NCBI RefSeq assembly: GCF_013396335.1
Contig: NZ_JABWSY010000005.1
Location: 248,001 to 312,000, forward strand
Direction of reading: 5' to 3'
Length of the DNA: 64,000 nt
Source: Bacillus sp. EB106-08-02-XG196
GTDB taxonomy: Bacteria; Bacillota; Bacilli; Bacillales; Cytobacillaceae
The notes under the pieces are model-generated. The model made no database searches and had not been told where the DNA came from. It worked only from the letters and a program-made list of their open reading frames with translations. Position 1 is the first letter of the stretch. Each line of letters starts with the position of its first letter. Below are positions 23,858 to 31,400 of the stretch, piece by piece. A program made the position numbers and the translations under genes.

Positions 23858-24862
23858 ATGGAAGACAAAACAAATATTCGTTTAACGGTCGCTGAAATGT
23901 CCAGTTTATGGTCGCAGTATATAAACGACACATTAGCCAGTTGTATGGCTGCTTATTTTTTAGAGAAGGTGGAAGATGAGGAAGTACGCCCTATTATTGA
24001 ATATGTTGTAAAGATGGTGAATGAGAATCTTTCTATTATGAAGGAACTCTTTAAAAAAGAGGAATTTCCTATACCTATTGGATTTACAGATGAAGATGTC
24101 AATCCGAAGGCCCCAAGACTTTTCTCCGATACATTTATGTTAATGTACTTCCGGCACATGTCCATTCTTGCAATGGCAGCAAGTAGTGCGGCGTTGGGGT
24201 TAGCGACACGTCCAGATGTGGTTGCTTTTCATAAACGTGTATTAAAAGAAGGGGTTACGATGCAGGATATGACACGGGATTTGATGCTGAAACAAGGTAC
24301 TTACATCAGACCACCTTATATATCAGTTCCTGACAAAGTAGACTTTGTGAAGAAACAACATTTTTTGGCAGGCTTTTTCGGAGAAAAGAGGGCTCTTACT
24401 TCGATTGAAATTAGTCATGTATTCTTAAATATTCAAACCAATGCGATTGGTAAGGCGCTGATTACGGGGCTAGCACAGACGGCAAATAGCAAAATAGTAA
24501 AGGACTATCTAGTAAGAGGAAAACAAATTGCCCAAGAACATATAGACATATTTAGCGATTTCCTCAAAAAAGAGGATCTGCCAGCGCCAATGGGCTGGGA
24601 TTCGGCTGTTACCGATACAACAACAAATGTGTTTTCCGATAAACTCAGTATGTGTCATATAGCAGCCATGATTGCTGCTGGGGTCGGGAACTATGGAATG
24701 GCGATGGCGGCAAGTCCAAGAAGAGATTTGGGATTGAAATACGCAGCGATAATTCCAGAAATCTCTCTTTACGCTGAAGAGGGAGCGAAAATTATGATCA
24801 AACACGGATGGATGGAAGAACCTCCACAAGCGGATGACCGTGACAACTTAATACAGAACTAA
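23858..24862 (+). CDS. DUF3231-family protein, two internal repeats
   Basis: 334 residues from ATG 23858 (AGGAGG upstream). It consists of two similar halves of about 165 residues, each an all-helical bundle: LTVAEMSSLWSQYINDTLASC in the first, LTSIEISHVFLNIQTNAIGK in the second. Each half carries a PxPxGF/W motif (EEFPIPIGFTDEDVN; EDLPAPMGWDSAVTD). This is the DUF3231 layout, found in spore-formers and distantly ferritin-like. Function unknown. No signal or membrane anchor. It is monocistronic. Confidence 0.85.
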   Translation: MEDKTNIRLTVAEMSSLWSQYINDTLASCMAAYFLEKVEDEEVRPIIEYVVKMVNENLSIMKELFKKEEFPIPIGFTDEDVNPKAPRLFSDTFMLMYFRHMSILAMAASSAALGLATRPDVVAFHKRVLKEGVTMQDMTRDLMLKQGTYIRPPYISVPDKVDFVKKQHFLAGFFGEKRALTSIEISHVFLNIQTNAIGKALITGLAQTANSKIVKDYLVRGKQIAQEHIDIFSDFLKKEDLPAPMGWDSAVTDTTTNVFSDKLSMCHIAAMIAAGVGNYGMAMAASPRRDLGLKYAAIIPEISLYAEEGAKIMIKHGWMEEPPQADDRDNLIQN

Positions 24863-24914
24863 ACCTGTGACAGTATTCCTGATGGATGATAAAGCACAGC
24901 CTTAAGAAAAATAG

Positions 24915-24989
24915 TTGACACCTCTGCTACTCGGTGTTACTATATACATGTAGTAAGTAATACTGAATAGTGTGATTTCCTAAATGCTA
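24915..24989 (+). promoter_or_regulatory. Promoter and PadR-type operator of the exporter unit
   Basis: TTGACA (24915-24920), 17 bp, TACTAT (24938-24943) is a strong sigma-A promoter. The word TAGTAAGTAATACT (24951-24964) overlaps the transcription start, and TACTAAGTAGTACT recurs at about 25012. An inverted repeat CTGAATAG/CTATTCAG spans 24963-24988. Both motifs recur before the ABC genes near 26150-26212, which suggests one regulator for both. Confidence 0.7.
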
Positions 24990-25059
24990 TTCAGTAAAAG
25001 TTTCCCTCGGTACTAAGTAGTACTGGATATAAGTCAGACGGAATAGAAGAGGCTCTGAA

Positions 25060-25380
25060 ATGGAAAATTTAACTGAAATGCTGAAGGGTTCGCTCGAAGG
25101 CTGCGTGCTGGAAATCATCAGCCGCCATGAAACCTATGGCTACGAGATCACCCGCCGCCTAAATGAGCTTGGGTTTACCGAAGTCGTGGAAGGGACGGTC
25201 TACACCATCCTCGTGCGCTTAGAAAAGAAAAAGCTGGTGAATATGGAGAAGAAACCATCCGATATGGGGCCTCCCCGCAAGTTTTACACACTTAATGAGG
25301 CTGGCCGCAAGGAGCTTGAATTGTTTTGGGAAAAATGGGATTTTGTATCATCAAAAATCAACGTCTTGAAATCAATCTAG
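25060..25380 (+). CDS. PadR-family transcriptional regulator
   Basis: 106 residues. It has the winged-helix PadR pattern: LKGSLEGCVLEIISRHETYGYEITRRL, then EGTVYTILVRLEKKKLV and PPRKFYTLNEAGRKEL. Such proteins repress multidrug exporters and release DNA on binding drug or phenolic ligands. It heads a unit with DUF1048 and ABC-2 genes, a combination seen repeatedly in Firmicutes. Repeated TAGTAAGT-type words before it and before the ABC genes fit autoregulation. The stop overlaps the first base of hairpin copy C. Confidence 0.9.
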   Translation: MENLTEMLKGSLEGCVLEIISRHETYGYEITRRLNELGFTEVVEGTVYTILVRLEKKKLVNMEKKPSDMGPPRKFYTLNEAGRKELELFWEKWDFVSSKINVLKSI

Positions 25381-25458
25381 GACCGGAGGGACGGTTCTCG
25401 TGGCTTTTTTTATGGAAGAGATATCGATTTTTGGGACCACTAGAACCGTCCCTGTGGC
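25380..25458. repeat. Dispersed hairpin element, copy C
   Basis: Arms GGGACGGTTCTCGTGG and CCACTAGAACCGTCCCT around TTTTTTATGGAAGAGATATC. It follows directly on the PadR stop codon and separates padR from the rest of the unit. Confidence 0.92.
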
Positions 25459-25477
25459 TGTTCAGCTTTTAAAAAAG

Positions 25478-25730
25478 GCTGTGTTAGTATGCATTGTTGA
25501 TTTTCGTGTAGGGTTGATCATTCATAGGCGGAGAATTTCCGGCTATTGTATAAAAAGGAACCTTAAGAAGCAGATATAAGCGGAAATATTCCGGTTAACT
25601 GCTTCAAATAAGACAAAATCCAATGATTTCGATACTATAAGCGGAAAAACTCCGCTTATTATGAAGGTAAAAATGGCTATTTCCCAATTTAAACGGAAAT
25701 TCTCCGCTTATTTTCCAAACACAGTAAAAT
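25478..25730. repeat. GCGGA hairpin cluster, copy 2
   Basis: Diverged copy of 22652-22900 with GCGGA-type arms at 25528, 25580, 25641 and 25693 (steps 52, 61, 52). Together with hairpin copy C it adds about 350 bp between padR and the DUF1048 gene. Confidence 0.88.
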
Positions 25731-25777
25731 CACAATGCAGCTTTAACACAGCCTTAAAAAAAGGGAGGAAAAATAAC

Positions 25778-26119
25778 ATGTTGGAAATGTTCAAAAAAAT
25801 GATTGGTGATAAAAAAGAGTACAAAATGATGATGGCACGGGTTGAAGCCCTGCCAGAGGACTACCAGTTTGTATTTAAGAAAATTCAAAACTACATGTGG
25901 AGTTTCTCAGCGGGCAACGGGATGGATATGCTGCACATTCAGTATGAATTAATCGATTTGTTCGAAGCCGGTGCGGCGGAAGGCAGACAAGTGCTGGAAA
26001 TCACCGGGGAAGACGTGGCGACCTTTGCCGACGAGCTAGTGGCAAACGCTAGAACCTATGTCGCCAAGTATCGTGAAGATTTGAATGAGAGTATCATAAA
26101 GCGATTGGGAAAAAAATAA
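25778..26119 (+). CDS. DUF1048-family protein
   Basis: 113 residues from ATG 25778 (AAAGGGAGG upstream). Small helical protein; LEMFKKMIGDKKEYKMMMARVEALPEDYQ is followed by EITGEDVATFADELV, the DUF1048 pattern. DUF1048 proteins are nearly always encoded with PadR regulators and ABC-type drug exporters, as here. Their role is unknown. Codon use is richer in G/C than in the flanking repeats. The longer frame from 25661 runs through the repeat cluster and is rejected. Confidence 0.85.
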   Translation: MLEMFKKMIGDKKEYKMMMARVEALPEDYQFVFKKIQNYMWSFSAGNGMDMLHIQYELIDLFEAGAAEGRQVLEITGEDVATFADELVANARTYVAKYREDLNESIIKRLGKK

Positions 26120-26149
26120 ATTTAATCGACCATACCGCTGAATAGCTGA

Positions 26150-26218
26150 TAAAAATGCGAATTGCCACCTTCACTATTCAGTTATTTTTTTAACTAGGTA
26201 GTAAGTGGTACTTATTAT
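26150..26218 (+). promoter_or_regulatory. Second promoter with PadR-type operator, before the ABC genes
   Basis: TTAACT (26190-26195), 17 bp, TATTAT (26213-26218). The spacer contains GTAGTAAGTGGTACT, related to the padR operator words. Just upstream, CTGAATAG/CTATTCAG (26151-26180) followed by TTATTTTTTT can act as a terminator for the DUF1048 gene. Confidence 0.6.
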
Positions 26219-26285
26219 CAGTCAGACTTAATAGTGGAGTTTAGGTAATTTTGCTCCGCAAGGCACTTTAAAGGGGGATAAAAGT

Positions 26286-27047
26286 ATGAGAGATGTAGCG
26301 ATTTATGTAAAAGGGTTAAAGAAATCCTTTAAAGACAAGGAGGTCTTAAAGGGGGTGGATTTTGAGGTGCGGCGTGGAGAAATTTTCGCATTGCTTGGTT
26401 CAAATGGAGCGGGCAAGACGACGACGGTCAACATCCTCTCGACACTGATGAAGGCCGATGGAGGCGAAGTAGGTATTTGTGGCTTTGACGTCCAGCGTCA
26501 ACCGGATTATGTTCGCCAGAGCATCAGCCTGACAGGGCAGTTCTCCGCTTTAGACGGCATGCTCACAGGTAGGGAAAACCTGATGATGATCGCCAAGTTG
26601 AGGGGAGTTTCTAATCCAGCTCAAGTTGCCGACAATCTGCTTGCAAGATTCAGCCTGCGTGACGCGGCAAACCGCCGGGCTGACAAATATTCCGGCGGGA
26701 TGAAGCGCCGGCTTGACATCGCCATGAGCCTGATCGGAACGCCAGCAGTCATTTTTCTCGACGAACCGACGACAGGGCTTGACCCCGAAGCGAGGATTGA
26801 AGTCTGGGATACGATCAAGGAGCTTGCCGACGGCGGCACGACCATCCTGCTGACGACCCAGTACCTGGAGGAAGCGGAACAACTGGCGGATCGTATCGCC
26901 ATCCTGCATGGCGGAAAAGTCATCACGACCGGTACCCTTTCCGAACTCAAAGAGATGTTCCCGCCAGCGAAAGTGGAATACATCGAGAAGCAGCCGACAT
27001 TGGAGGAAATTTTCCTCGCCATCATCGGCAAAAAGGAGGAGATGTAA
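26286..27047 (+). CDS. ABC transporter ATP-binding protein, drug-exporter (DrrA) type
   Basis: 253 residues, ATG after AAGGGGG. Complete nucleotide-binding domain: Walker A GSNGAGKTTT, Q-loop TGQFSALDG, signature YSGGMKRR, Walker B VIFLDEPTTGLDP and the switch region TTQYLEEAEQLADRIAIL. The C-terminus is shorter than in DrrA. It directly abuts its permease gene. It likely exports a drug or toxic compound under PadR control. Base composition is visibly higher in GC than the surroundings, suggesting horizontal acquisition. Confidence 0.93.
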   Translation: MRDVAIYVKGLKKSFKDKEVLKGVDFEVRRGEIFALLGSNGAGKTTTVNILSTLMKADGGEVGICGFDVQRQPDYVRQSISLTGQFSALDGMLTGRENLMMIAKLRGVSNPAQVADNLLARFSLRDAANRRADKYSGGMKRRLDIAMSLIGTPAVIFLDEPTTGLDPEARIEVWDTIKELADGGTTILLTTQYLEEAEQLADRIAILHGGKVITTGTLSELKEMFPPAKVEYIEKQPTLEEIFLAIIGKKEEM

Positions 27048-27794
27048 ATGAAAAGCAAAACAGGGGTATTACTGGGGCGTTTAATGCGCAACATCATGCG
27101 CAGTCCGGATACGATTATCACGGTGGCGATTACGCCGATTATGATGATGCTGCTATTTGTCTATGTATTTGGCGGTGCAATAGAGACAGGTACAGACAAC
27201 TACGTCAACTATTTATTACCGGGAATCCTGCTGATGGCTATCGCATCTGGCGTTGCTTATACTTCCGTGCGGTTGTTTACGGATGTAAAGAGTGGGCTGA
27301 TGGCACGTTTCATTACTATGCCCATCAAGCGCTCGTCGGTATTGTGGGCGCACGTGTTGACCTCGCTTGTTTCGAATGCGCTTACGATCGTGGTGGTTAT
27401 CCTCGTTGCGCTCTTGATGGGCTTTCGGTCAAGCGCCGATATCCTGGATTGGCTTGCCGTAGCTGGGATCCTCGCGATGTTTACGCTGGCGCTGACATGG
27501 CTGGCGGTTATTCCCGGATTGACAGCGGGGTCTATGGAAGGGGCGACAGCTTACTCGTACCCGCTGATTTTCCTGCCGTTTATCAGTTCGGCCTTTGTTC
27601 CCACAGAAACCATGCCTAAAATGGTCCGTGCGTTCGCCGAGAACCAGCCCGTGACTTCAATCGTGAATGCGATTCGTGCCCTCTTGTATGAAGGCTCTGT
27701 TGGCAGCGATATCTGGATCGCGCTTGCCTGGTGCGTCGGCATCATGGTCATCGCTTACTTCTTCGCTAGTAAAGCATTTAAACGCCAGTTATAG
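27048..27794 (+). CDS. ABC-2 type permease (DrrB type)
   Basis: 248 residues; the ATG follows the TAA of the ATPase gene with no gap and its ribosome site lies in that gene's end (AGGAGG). Six membrane helices and the ABC-2 patterns YLLPGILLMAIASGVAYTSVRLF and PGLTAGSMEGATAYSYPLIFLPFISSAFVP are visible. It forms the export channel with the ATPase just upstream. The stop TAG lies next to hairpin copy D. GC-rich like the ATPase. Confidence 0.92.
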   Translation: MKSKTGVLLGRLMRNIMRSPDTIITVAITPIMMMLLFVYVFGGAIETGTDNYVNYLLPGILLMAIASGVAYTSVRLFTDVKSGLMARFITMPIKRSSVLWAHVLTSLVSNALTIVVVILVALLMGFRSSADILDWLAVAGILAMFTLALTWLAVIPGLTAGSMEGATAYSYPLIFLPFISSAFVPTETMPKMVRAFAENQPVTSIVNAIRALLYEGSVGSDIWIALAWCVGIMVIAYFFASKAFKRQL

Positions 27795-27872
27795 GGACCG
27801 GAGGAATGGTTCTAGTGGTTTTTTATGGAAGGGATATCCACTTTTTGGACCGCAAGAACCGTCCACATGGCA
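27795..27872. repeat. Dispersed hairpin element, copy D
   Basis: Diverged arms (GGAGGAATGGTTCTAGTGG; GGACCGCAAGAACCGTCC). It begins at the stop of the permease gene. Confidence 0.88.
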
Positions 27873-27921
27873 GCCATGGCCACCCCAAACCGCTTTGGTA
27901 ATCAATATCATTAACATAATG

Positions 27922-27966
27922 AACTATGGGTTACATCTCAGTTGAATGTGATTCATAGTTTTTTTC
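27922..27966 (+). terminator. Terminator after the ABC unit
   Basis: AACTATG/CATAGTT with an inner GTTACAT/ATGTGAT pairing, followed by seven T. Confidence 0.8.
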
Positions 27967-28111
27967 GATTGAAGGTCAACCATCATGAAAAGTTTTATAA
28001 ATGAATTCATAAACGATGACAATCGGGTGAACCATAAAATAGAGCAAACGGGTGGGCATCTTTTTGAAAAATAATATTATATTAAATTATTGATAGGTAA
28101 GGATGGGGTAA
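27967..28111. other. Leader of the Ktr operon
   Basis: GC content rises in the middle (ATCGGGTGAACC, AAACGGGTGGGC) but I could not fit it to the c-di-AMP (ydaO) riboswitch that precedes ktrAB in B. subtilis. No clear promoter was found. Confidence 0.35.
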
Positions 28112-29461
28112 ATGGTGGAATTGTATAAAAGAAAGGGGAATTTAGTTAGTTTGCATCCTGCCCAAATACTTGTTATTGGTTTCGGCAGTCTAATTCTAAT
28201 GGGGACTTTTCTATTTATGTTACCAATAGCTACATATGAAAAAGGACGAGGACTAAGCTTCATTGATGCGTTATTTGAAGCAACTTCTGCCGTATGTGTT
28301 ACGGGTTTGGCAGTGGTTGATACCGGAACAACCTTTACACTATTTGGAGAAATCGTACTTCTCTGTTTAATTCAGATTGGCGGTTGGGGATTTATGACCA
28401 CAGGAATATTTATGTTTATTATCCTAGGAAAGAAAATTGGTCTAAAAGAACGATTACTCCTACAGGATTCATTAAATGTATTTTCACTGGAAGGAGTAGT
28501 AAACCTAGTAAAACGGATCATCCTCATTACTTTTATAGTGGAGCTAATTGGTGCTACTACTTTAGCGATGCGCTGGTCATTTGAAATGCCGCTTTCGAAA
28601 GCGATTTACTATGGAATATTCCACTCCATTTCAGCCTTTAATAATGCTGGCTTTGGTCTGGAGCCTGACAGTCTAAGTAAATGGGTAAACGATCCTACGG
28701 TTAATATAATGGTTACGCTTCTTTTCATCACTGGGGGTATTGGTTTTACTGTCATACTTGATGTATTTCATAAAAGGTCCATTCGCAAATTATCTCTTCA
28801 TTCTAAAGTTGCACTGCTTATGTCACTAATCCTTATCATTGTAGGACCTTTAATTATTATGATCTCAGAATATAAAAATCCAGCTACTATTGGAAATTTT
28901 TCATTTGGAGATAAGTTATGGGCCTCCTACTTTCAAGGTGTAGTAACACGGACTGCTGGTTTTAATACGATTGATATAGGAGCCATGAATCTTTCTTCCC
29001 TTGTTTTCATGATGGCACTGATGTTTATTGGTGCTTCTTCGGGCTCCACTGGTGGTGGTATTAAAGTAACGACTTTTGCTATTATTATTTTTGCCTTTTG
29101 GGCAGTAGTAACGAATCGGAATGATGTAAATATCTTTAAACGAAGAATTTCGTGGGAACTGGTGAATAAATCATTATCGATAGTGGTGGCTGCACTATTT
29201 TTTATCTTTCTTATTTTCTTTTTATTAACTTTTACTGAGAATGCGGATATGAGCAAAATTTTATTTGAAACGATTTCCGCCTTTGCGACTGTAGGGATGT
29301 CTGCAAATTTCACTCCTGACTTGTCTCCTTTTGGAAGAATCTTAATAACCATCATGATGTTTATTGGAAGGCTTGGACCTTTAACCATGGCATTTGCACT
29401 TTTGAATACTAAAAAAGAAGCAAAGGTTAGATATGCAGAAGAAAAAATTTTAATTGGCTAG
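28112..29461 (+). CDS. Ktr/Trk potassium channel subunit (KtrB/KtrD type)
   Basis: 449 residues of the TrkH/KtrB family. Four pore loops with selectivity-filter glycines are visible: SAVCVTGLAVVD, FNNAGFGLEP, VVTRTAGFNTIDIG and SAFATVGMSAN. The flexible gate SGSTGGGIKVTT sits in the third repeat. It conducts K+ (with Na+) into the cell as a dimer on a cytosolic gating ring. The gating subunit follows 48 bp downstream. The start SAVCVTGL and ILMGTF segments look more like KtrD than KtrB, but I cannot settle the paralogue. Confidence 0.92.
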   Translation: MVELYKRKGNLVSLHPAQILVIGFGSLILMGTFLFMLPIATYEKGRGLSFIDALFEATSAVCVTGLAVVDTGTTFTLFGEIVLLCLIQIGGWGFMTTGIFMFIILGKKIGLKERLLLQDSLNVFSLEGVVNLVKRIILITFIVELIGATTLAMRWSFEMPLSKAIYYGIFHSISAFNNAGFGLEPDSLSKWVNDPTVNIMVTLLFITGGIGFTVILDVFHKRSIRKLSLHSKVALLMSLILIIVGPLIIMISEYKNPATIGNFSFGDKLWASYFQGVVTRTAGFNTIDIGAMNLSSLVFMMALMFIGASSGSTGGGIKVTTFAIIIFAFWAVVTNRNDVNIFKRRISWELVNKSLSIVVAALFFIFLIFFLLTFTENADMSKILFETISAFATVGMSANFTPDLSPFGRILITIMMFIGRLGPLTMAFALLNTKKEAKVRYAEEKILIG

Positions 29462-29509
29462 AGGTTTTTAATTGAAATCAAATCAATTCATTTGGGGTGA
29501 ATAAATAAT

Positions 29510-30166
29510 ATGGTAAAGCAAAGTTATGCGGTTATTGGGCTGGGAAGATTCGGATTAAGTATTGCTTCCAAATTATATGAAGCAGGACAAGAAGTCATGG
29601 GAATGGATATCGATGAAGAGCGAATAGATGATGGTAAATTAATGCTAACTCACGCTGTTGTACTTGATTCCACGGAAGAGGAATCACTTAAATCAGTTGG
29701 GATTCGGAATTTTGATTATGTGATTGTAGCCATTGGCAATGACATGCAAGCTAGTATCTTAACCGTTATGGTATTAAAAGAAATGGGGGTTCAAAAAGTA
29801 ATTGCGAAGGCCCTTAATAAACGTCATGGACAAGTATTAACAAAGGTTGGGGCAGACTGGGTAATACATCCTGAAAGAGATATGGGTGAACGAGTTGCCC
29901 ATCAGCTTCTCTCCCCCAACGTCTTAAACTATATAGAACTGTCGAGAGAATACAATATTGAGGAAATAATCGTTCCACCAAGCATGACAACAAAAAGTCT
30001 ACGGGAGCTTGATTTGCGAGCGAATTATAATGTAAATGCCATAGCAATCTTGAGTAATGAAGATTTAATCATCTCCCCTTCTCCTGACCAAATTATTCAA
30101 AATGGTGATAAGTTAGTAGTCATCGGACATCGAGAAGACCTCAATGATTTTACTAATATTAAATAA
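29510..30166 (+). CDS. Ktr potassium channel gating subunit (KtrA/KtrC, RCK)
   Basis: 218 residues. N-terminal RCK_N Rossmann fold with YAVIGLGRFGLSIASKLYEAGQEVMGMDID (the GxGxxG nucleotide loop, then the acidic end of strand 2 that selects NAD/ATP/ADP). It has VIAKALNKRHGQVLTKVGADWVIHPE mid-domain and a C-terminal RCK_C domain (about 140-218), the c-di-AMP-binding region in Ktr proteins. It assembles into an octameric ring under the pore protein encoded just upstream. Confidence 0.92.
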   Translation: MVKQSYAVIGLGRFGLSIASKLYEAGQEVMGMDIDEERIDDGKLMLTHAVVLDSTEEESLKSVGIRNFDYVIVAIGNDMQASILTVMVLKEMGVQKVIAKALNKRHGQVLTKVGADWVIHPERDMGERVAHQLLSPNVLNYIELSREYNIEEIIVPPSMTTKSLRELDLRANYNVNAIAILSNEDLIISPSPDQIIQNGDKLVVIGHREDLNDFTNIK

Positions 30167-30174
30167 TTCATTTA

Positions 30175-30203
30175 AAAGCGGTCCACGGGGCTGCTTTTTT
30201 ATT
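30175..30203 (+). terminator. Likely Ktr operon terminator
   Basis: AAAAGCGG and CTGCTTTT with a GC-rich loop, then T-rich sequence. One mismatch in the stem. Confidence 0.55.
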
Positions 30204-30369
30204 CATCCTTAAAACCATTTGAAAAATCATCCCAAACAATACGGGTGGTGCCGGGTTTAGATGTATCAACACTCAAAGGAATATTGTCTGCGTTAGATGT
30301 CGAACCTCCACTGACTGAAAGGATTAAACCTATTCCTCCAATATGTAAAATAGAATCAAATATAGGACC
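30199..30369 (-). pseudogene. Headless coding fragment
   Basis: The minus strand has an open frame ending GGIGLILSVSGGSTSNADNI...SNGFKDE* that reads like protein, with a hydrophobic start and hydrophilic, Ser/Thr-rich end. There is no ATG, GTG or TTG in the upstream part of the frame (open to at least 30420), though GGAGGAATAGG occurs inside it. It looks like the 3' remnant of a small gene. Family unknown. Confidence 0.35.
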
Positions 30370-30465
30370 AGGAGGACTGTACGTAAAGTAACAGATGCGA
30401 ATAGTTCGATAAGCTATGGTGAAGACTAGTAGGCAATGAATCCAAAGTTGAAGAAGGTGGAATCA

Positions 30466-31044
30466 ATGACTTACGAAGAAGGGTTAAATCAAATAGATAA
30501 AGCGACTCAAAAGCTTACGGAAGCAACTCAGCTGACGATTGAATCCATTATGAATGCTTTCTTATTTACGTGGCAATGGTGGGTAGCGTTGGCTATGATG
30601 ATTGTCCCTTGGATTATTTGGATGATCTTACGTGACCGAAAAATTTCCGCTCGTTTATTTTCCGCTGGACTACTGGTGATGGTGATATCGGAAATTATGG
30701 ATGCGATTGGTGTTAGTCTTGGAAAATGGGCTTATCCAGTAAAAGTTATACCTGTTGCTACTGTAAGTTTTTCATTCAGACTTTCCGTTTTGCCTGTGTT
30801 TGTAATGCTATTGTTACAATATAAGCCTCGTTTGAATCCATACTTAAAAGCCATTTTTTTCGGTGGAGTTAGTGCGTATGTAGGGTTGCCGCTGATGTCT
30901 GTTCTTGATTTGTATAAGAAAATGGATTGGTCTTTAACCTATTCATTTTTTATTTTAACTTTAATGTATTTACTTTCTCACTGGTTTAGCCGAAGGAATT
31001 CCTTTGTAGGAATCAATCATGACAGTGAAAACAAAAAACATTAG
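30466..31044 (+). CDS. CBO0543-type membrane protein, paralogue 2
   Basis: 192 residues from ATG 30466 (GAAGGTGG upstream; an ATG at 30436 is possible). The closest relative in the window is the protein at 17395: shared WQWW(x5-10)PWIIW motif near the first helix, SLGKWAYPVKVIPVA versus SLGLWSYPMVIIPLA, and similar helix spacing. An amphipathic N-terminal helix (about 25 residues) precedes five membrane helices. Function unknown. No terminator is obvious. Confidence 0.82.
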   Translation: MTYEEGLNQIDKATQKLTEATQLTIESIMNAFLFTWQWWVALAMMIVPWIIWMILRDRKISARLFSAGLLVMVISEIMDAIGVSLGKWAYPVKVIPVATVSFSFRLSVLPVFVMLLLQYKPRLNPYLKAIFFGGVSAYVGLPLMSVLDLYKKMDWSLTYSFFILTLMYLLSHWFSRRNSFVGINHDSENKKH

Positions 31045-31400
31045 TCGGCACGACTCTTTTATCTTAACTAGCATTTATTCGCCAAAATAGATAGACTTCC
31101 TGCCTTATTCCAAAAAAATACTGACCATATACAGTCAGTCCAGGTGATGTGAGGTGCTTCCTCCCATCTACTATAGTATATTCAAGTCAATTGAAAGTTG
31201 TTACAAGATTATTTATGGACAGGGGGGACGGTTCTAGTGGTCTTTTTATGGAAGTGGTATCCACTTTTTGAACCGTAACCGTGGCTAAAGGATAATAGTA
31301 AATGAATATAGAATTAAAGATTAGTAGAAAGGTTGTGACTTCTATTTCTCAAAAGTTAAGAGGGAACCGTCCCCGTGGCTGAAGAAAGGAGGGGATTAGG
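31045..31400. other. Repeat-bearing gap before the AarF gene
   Basis: Holds hairpin copy E and, at 31361-31377, an isolated right arm (GGGAACCGTCCCCGTGG) of the same family. No gene seen. Confidence 0.6.
31217..31284. repeat. Dispersed hairpin element, copy E (right arm shortened)
   Basis: Left arm GGGGGGACGGTTCTAGTGG intact; the right arm has lost the CACTAG part (TTTGAACCGTAACCGTGG). Centre TTTTTATGGAAGTGGTATCC. Confidence 0.85.

Noticed and set aside
27967..28111. c-di-AMP (ydaO) riboswitch before the Ktr genes
   Set aside because: Some GGGTGAA-like words are present but the conserved order of the ydaO aptamer could not be found.
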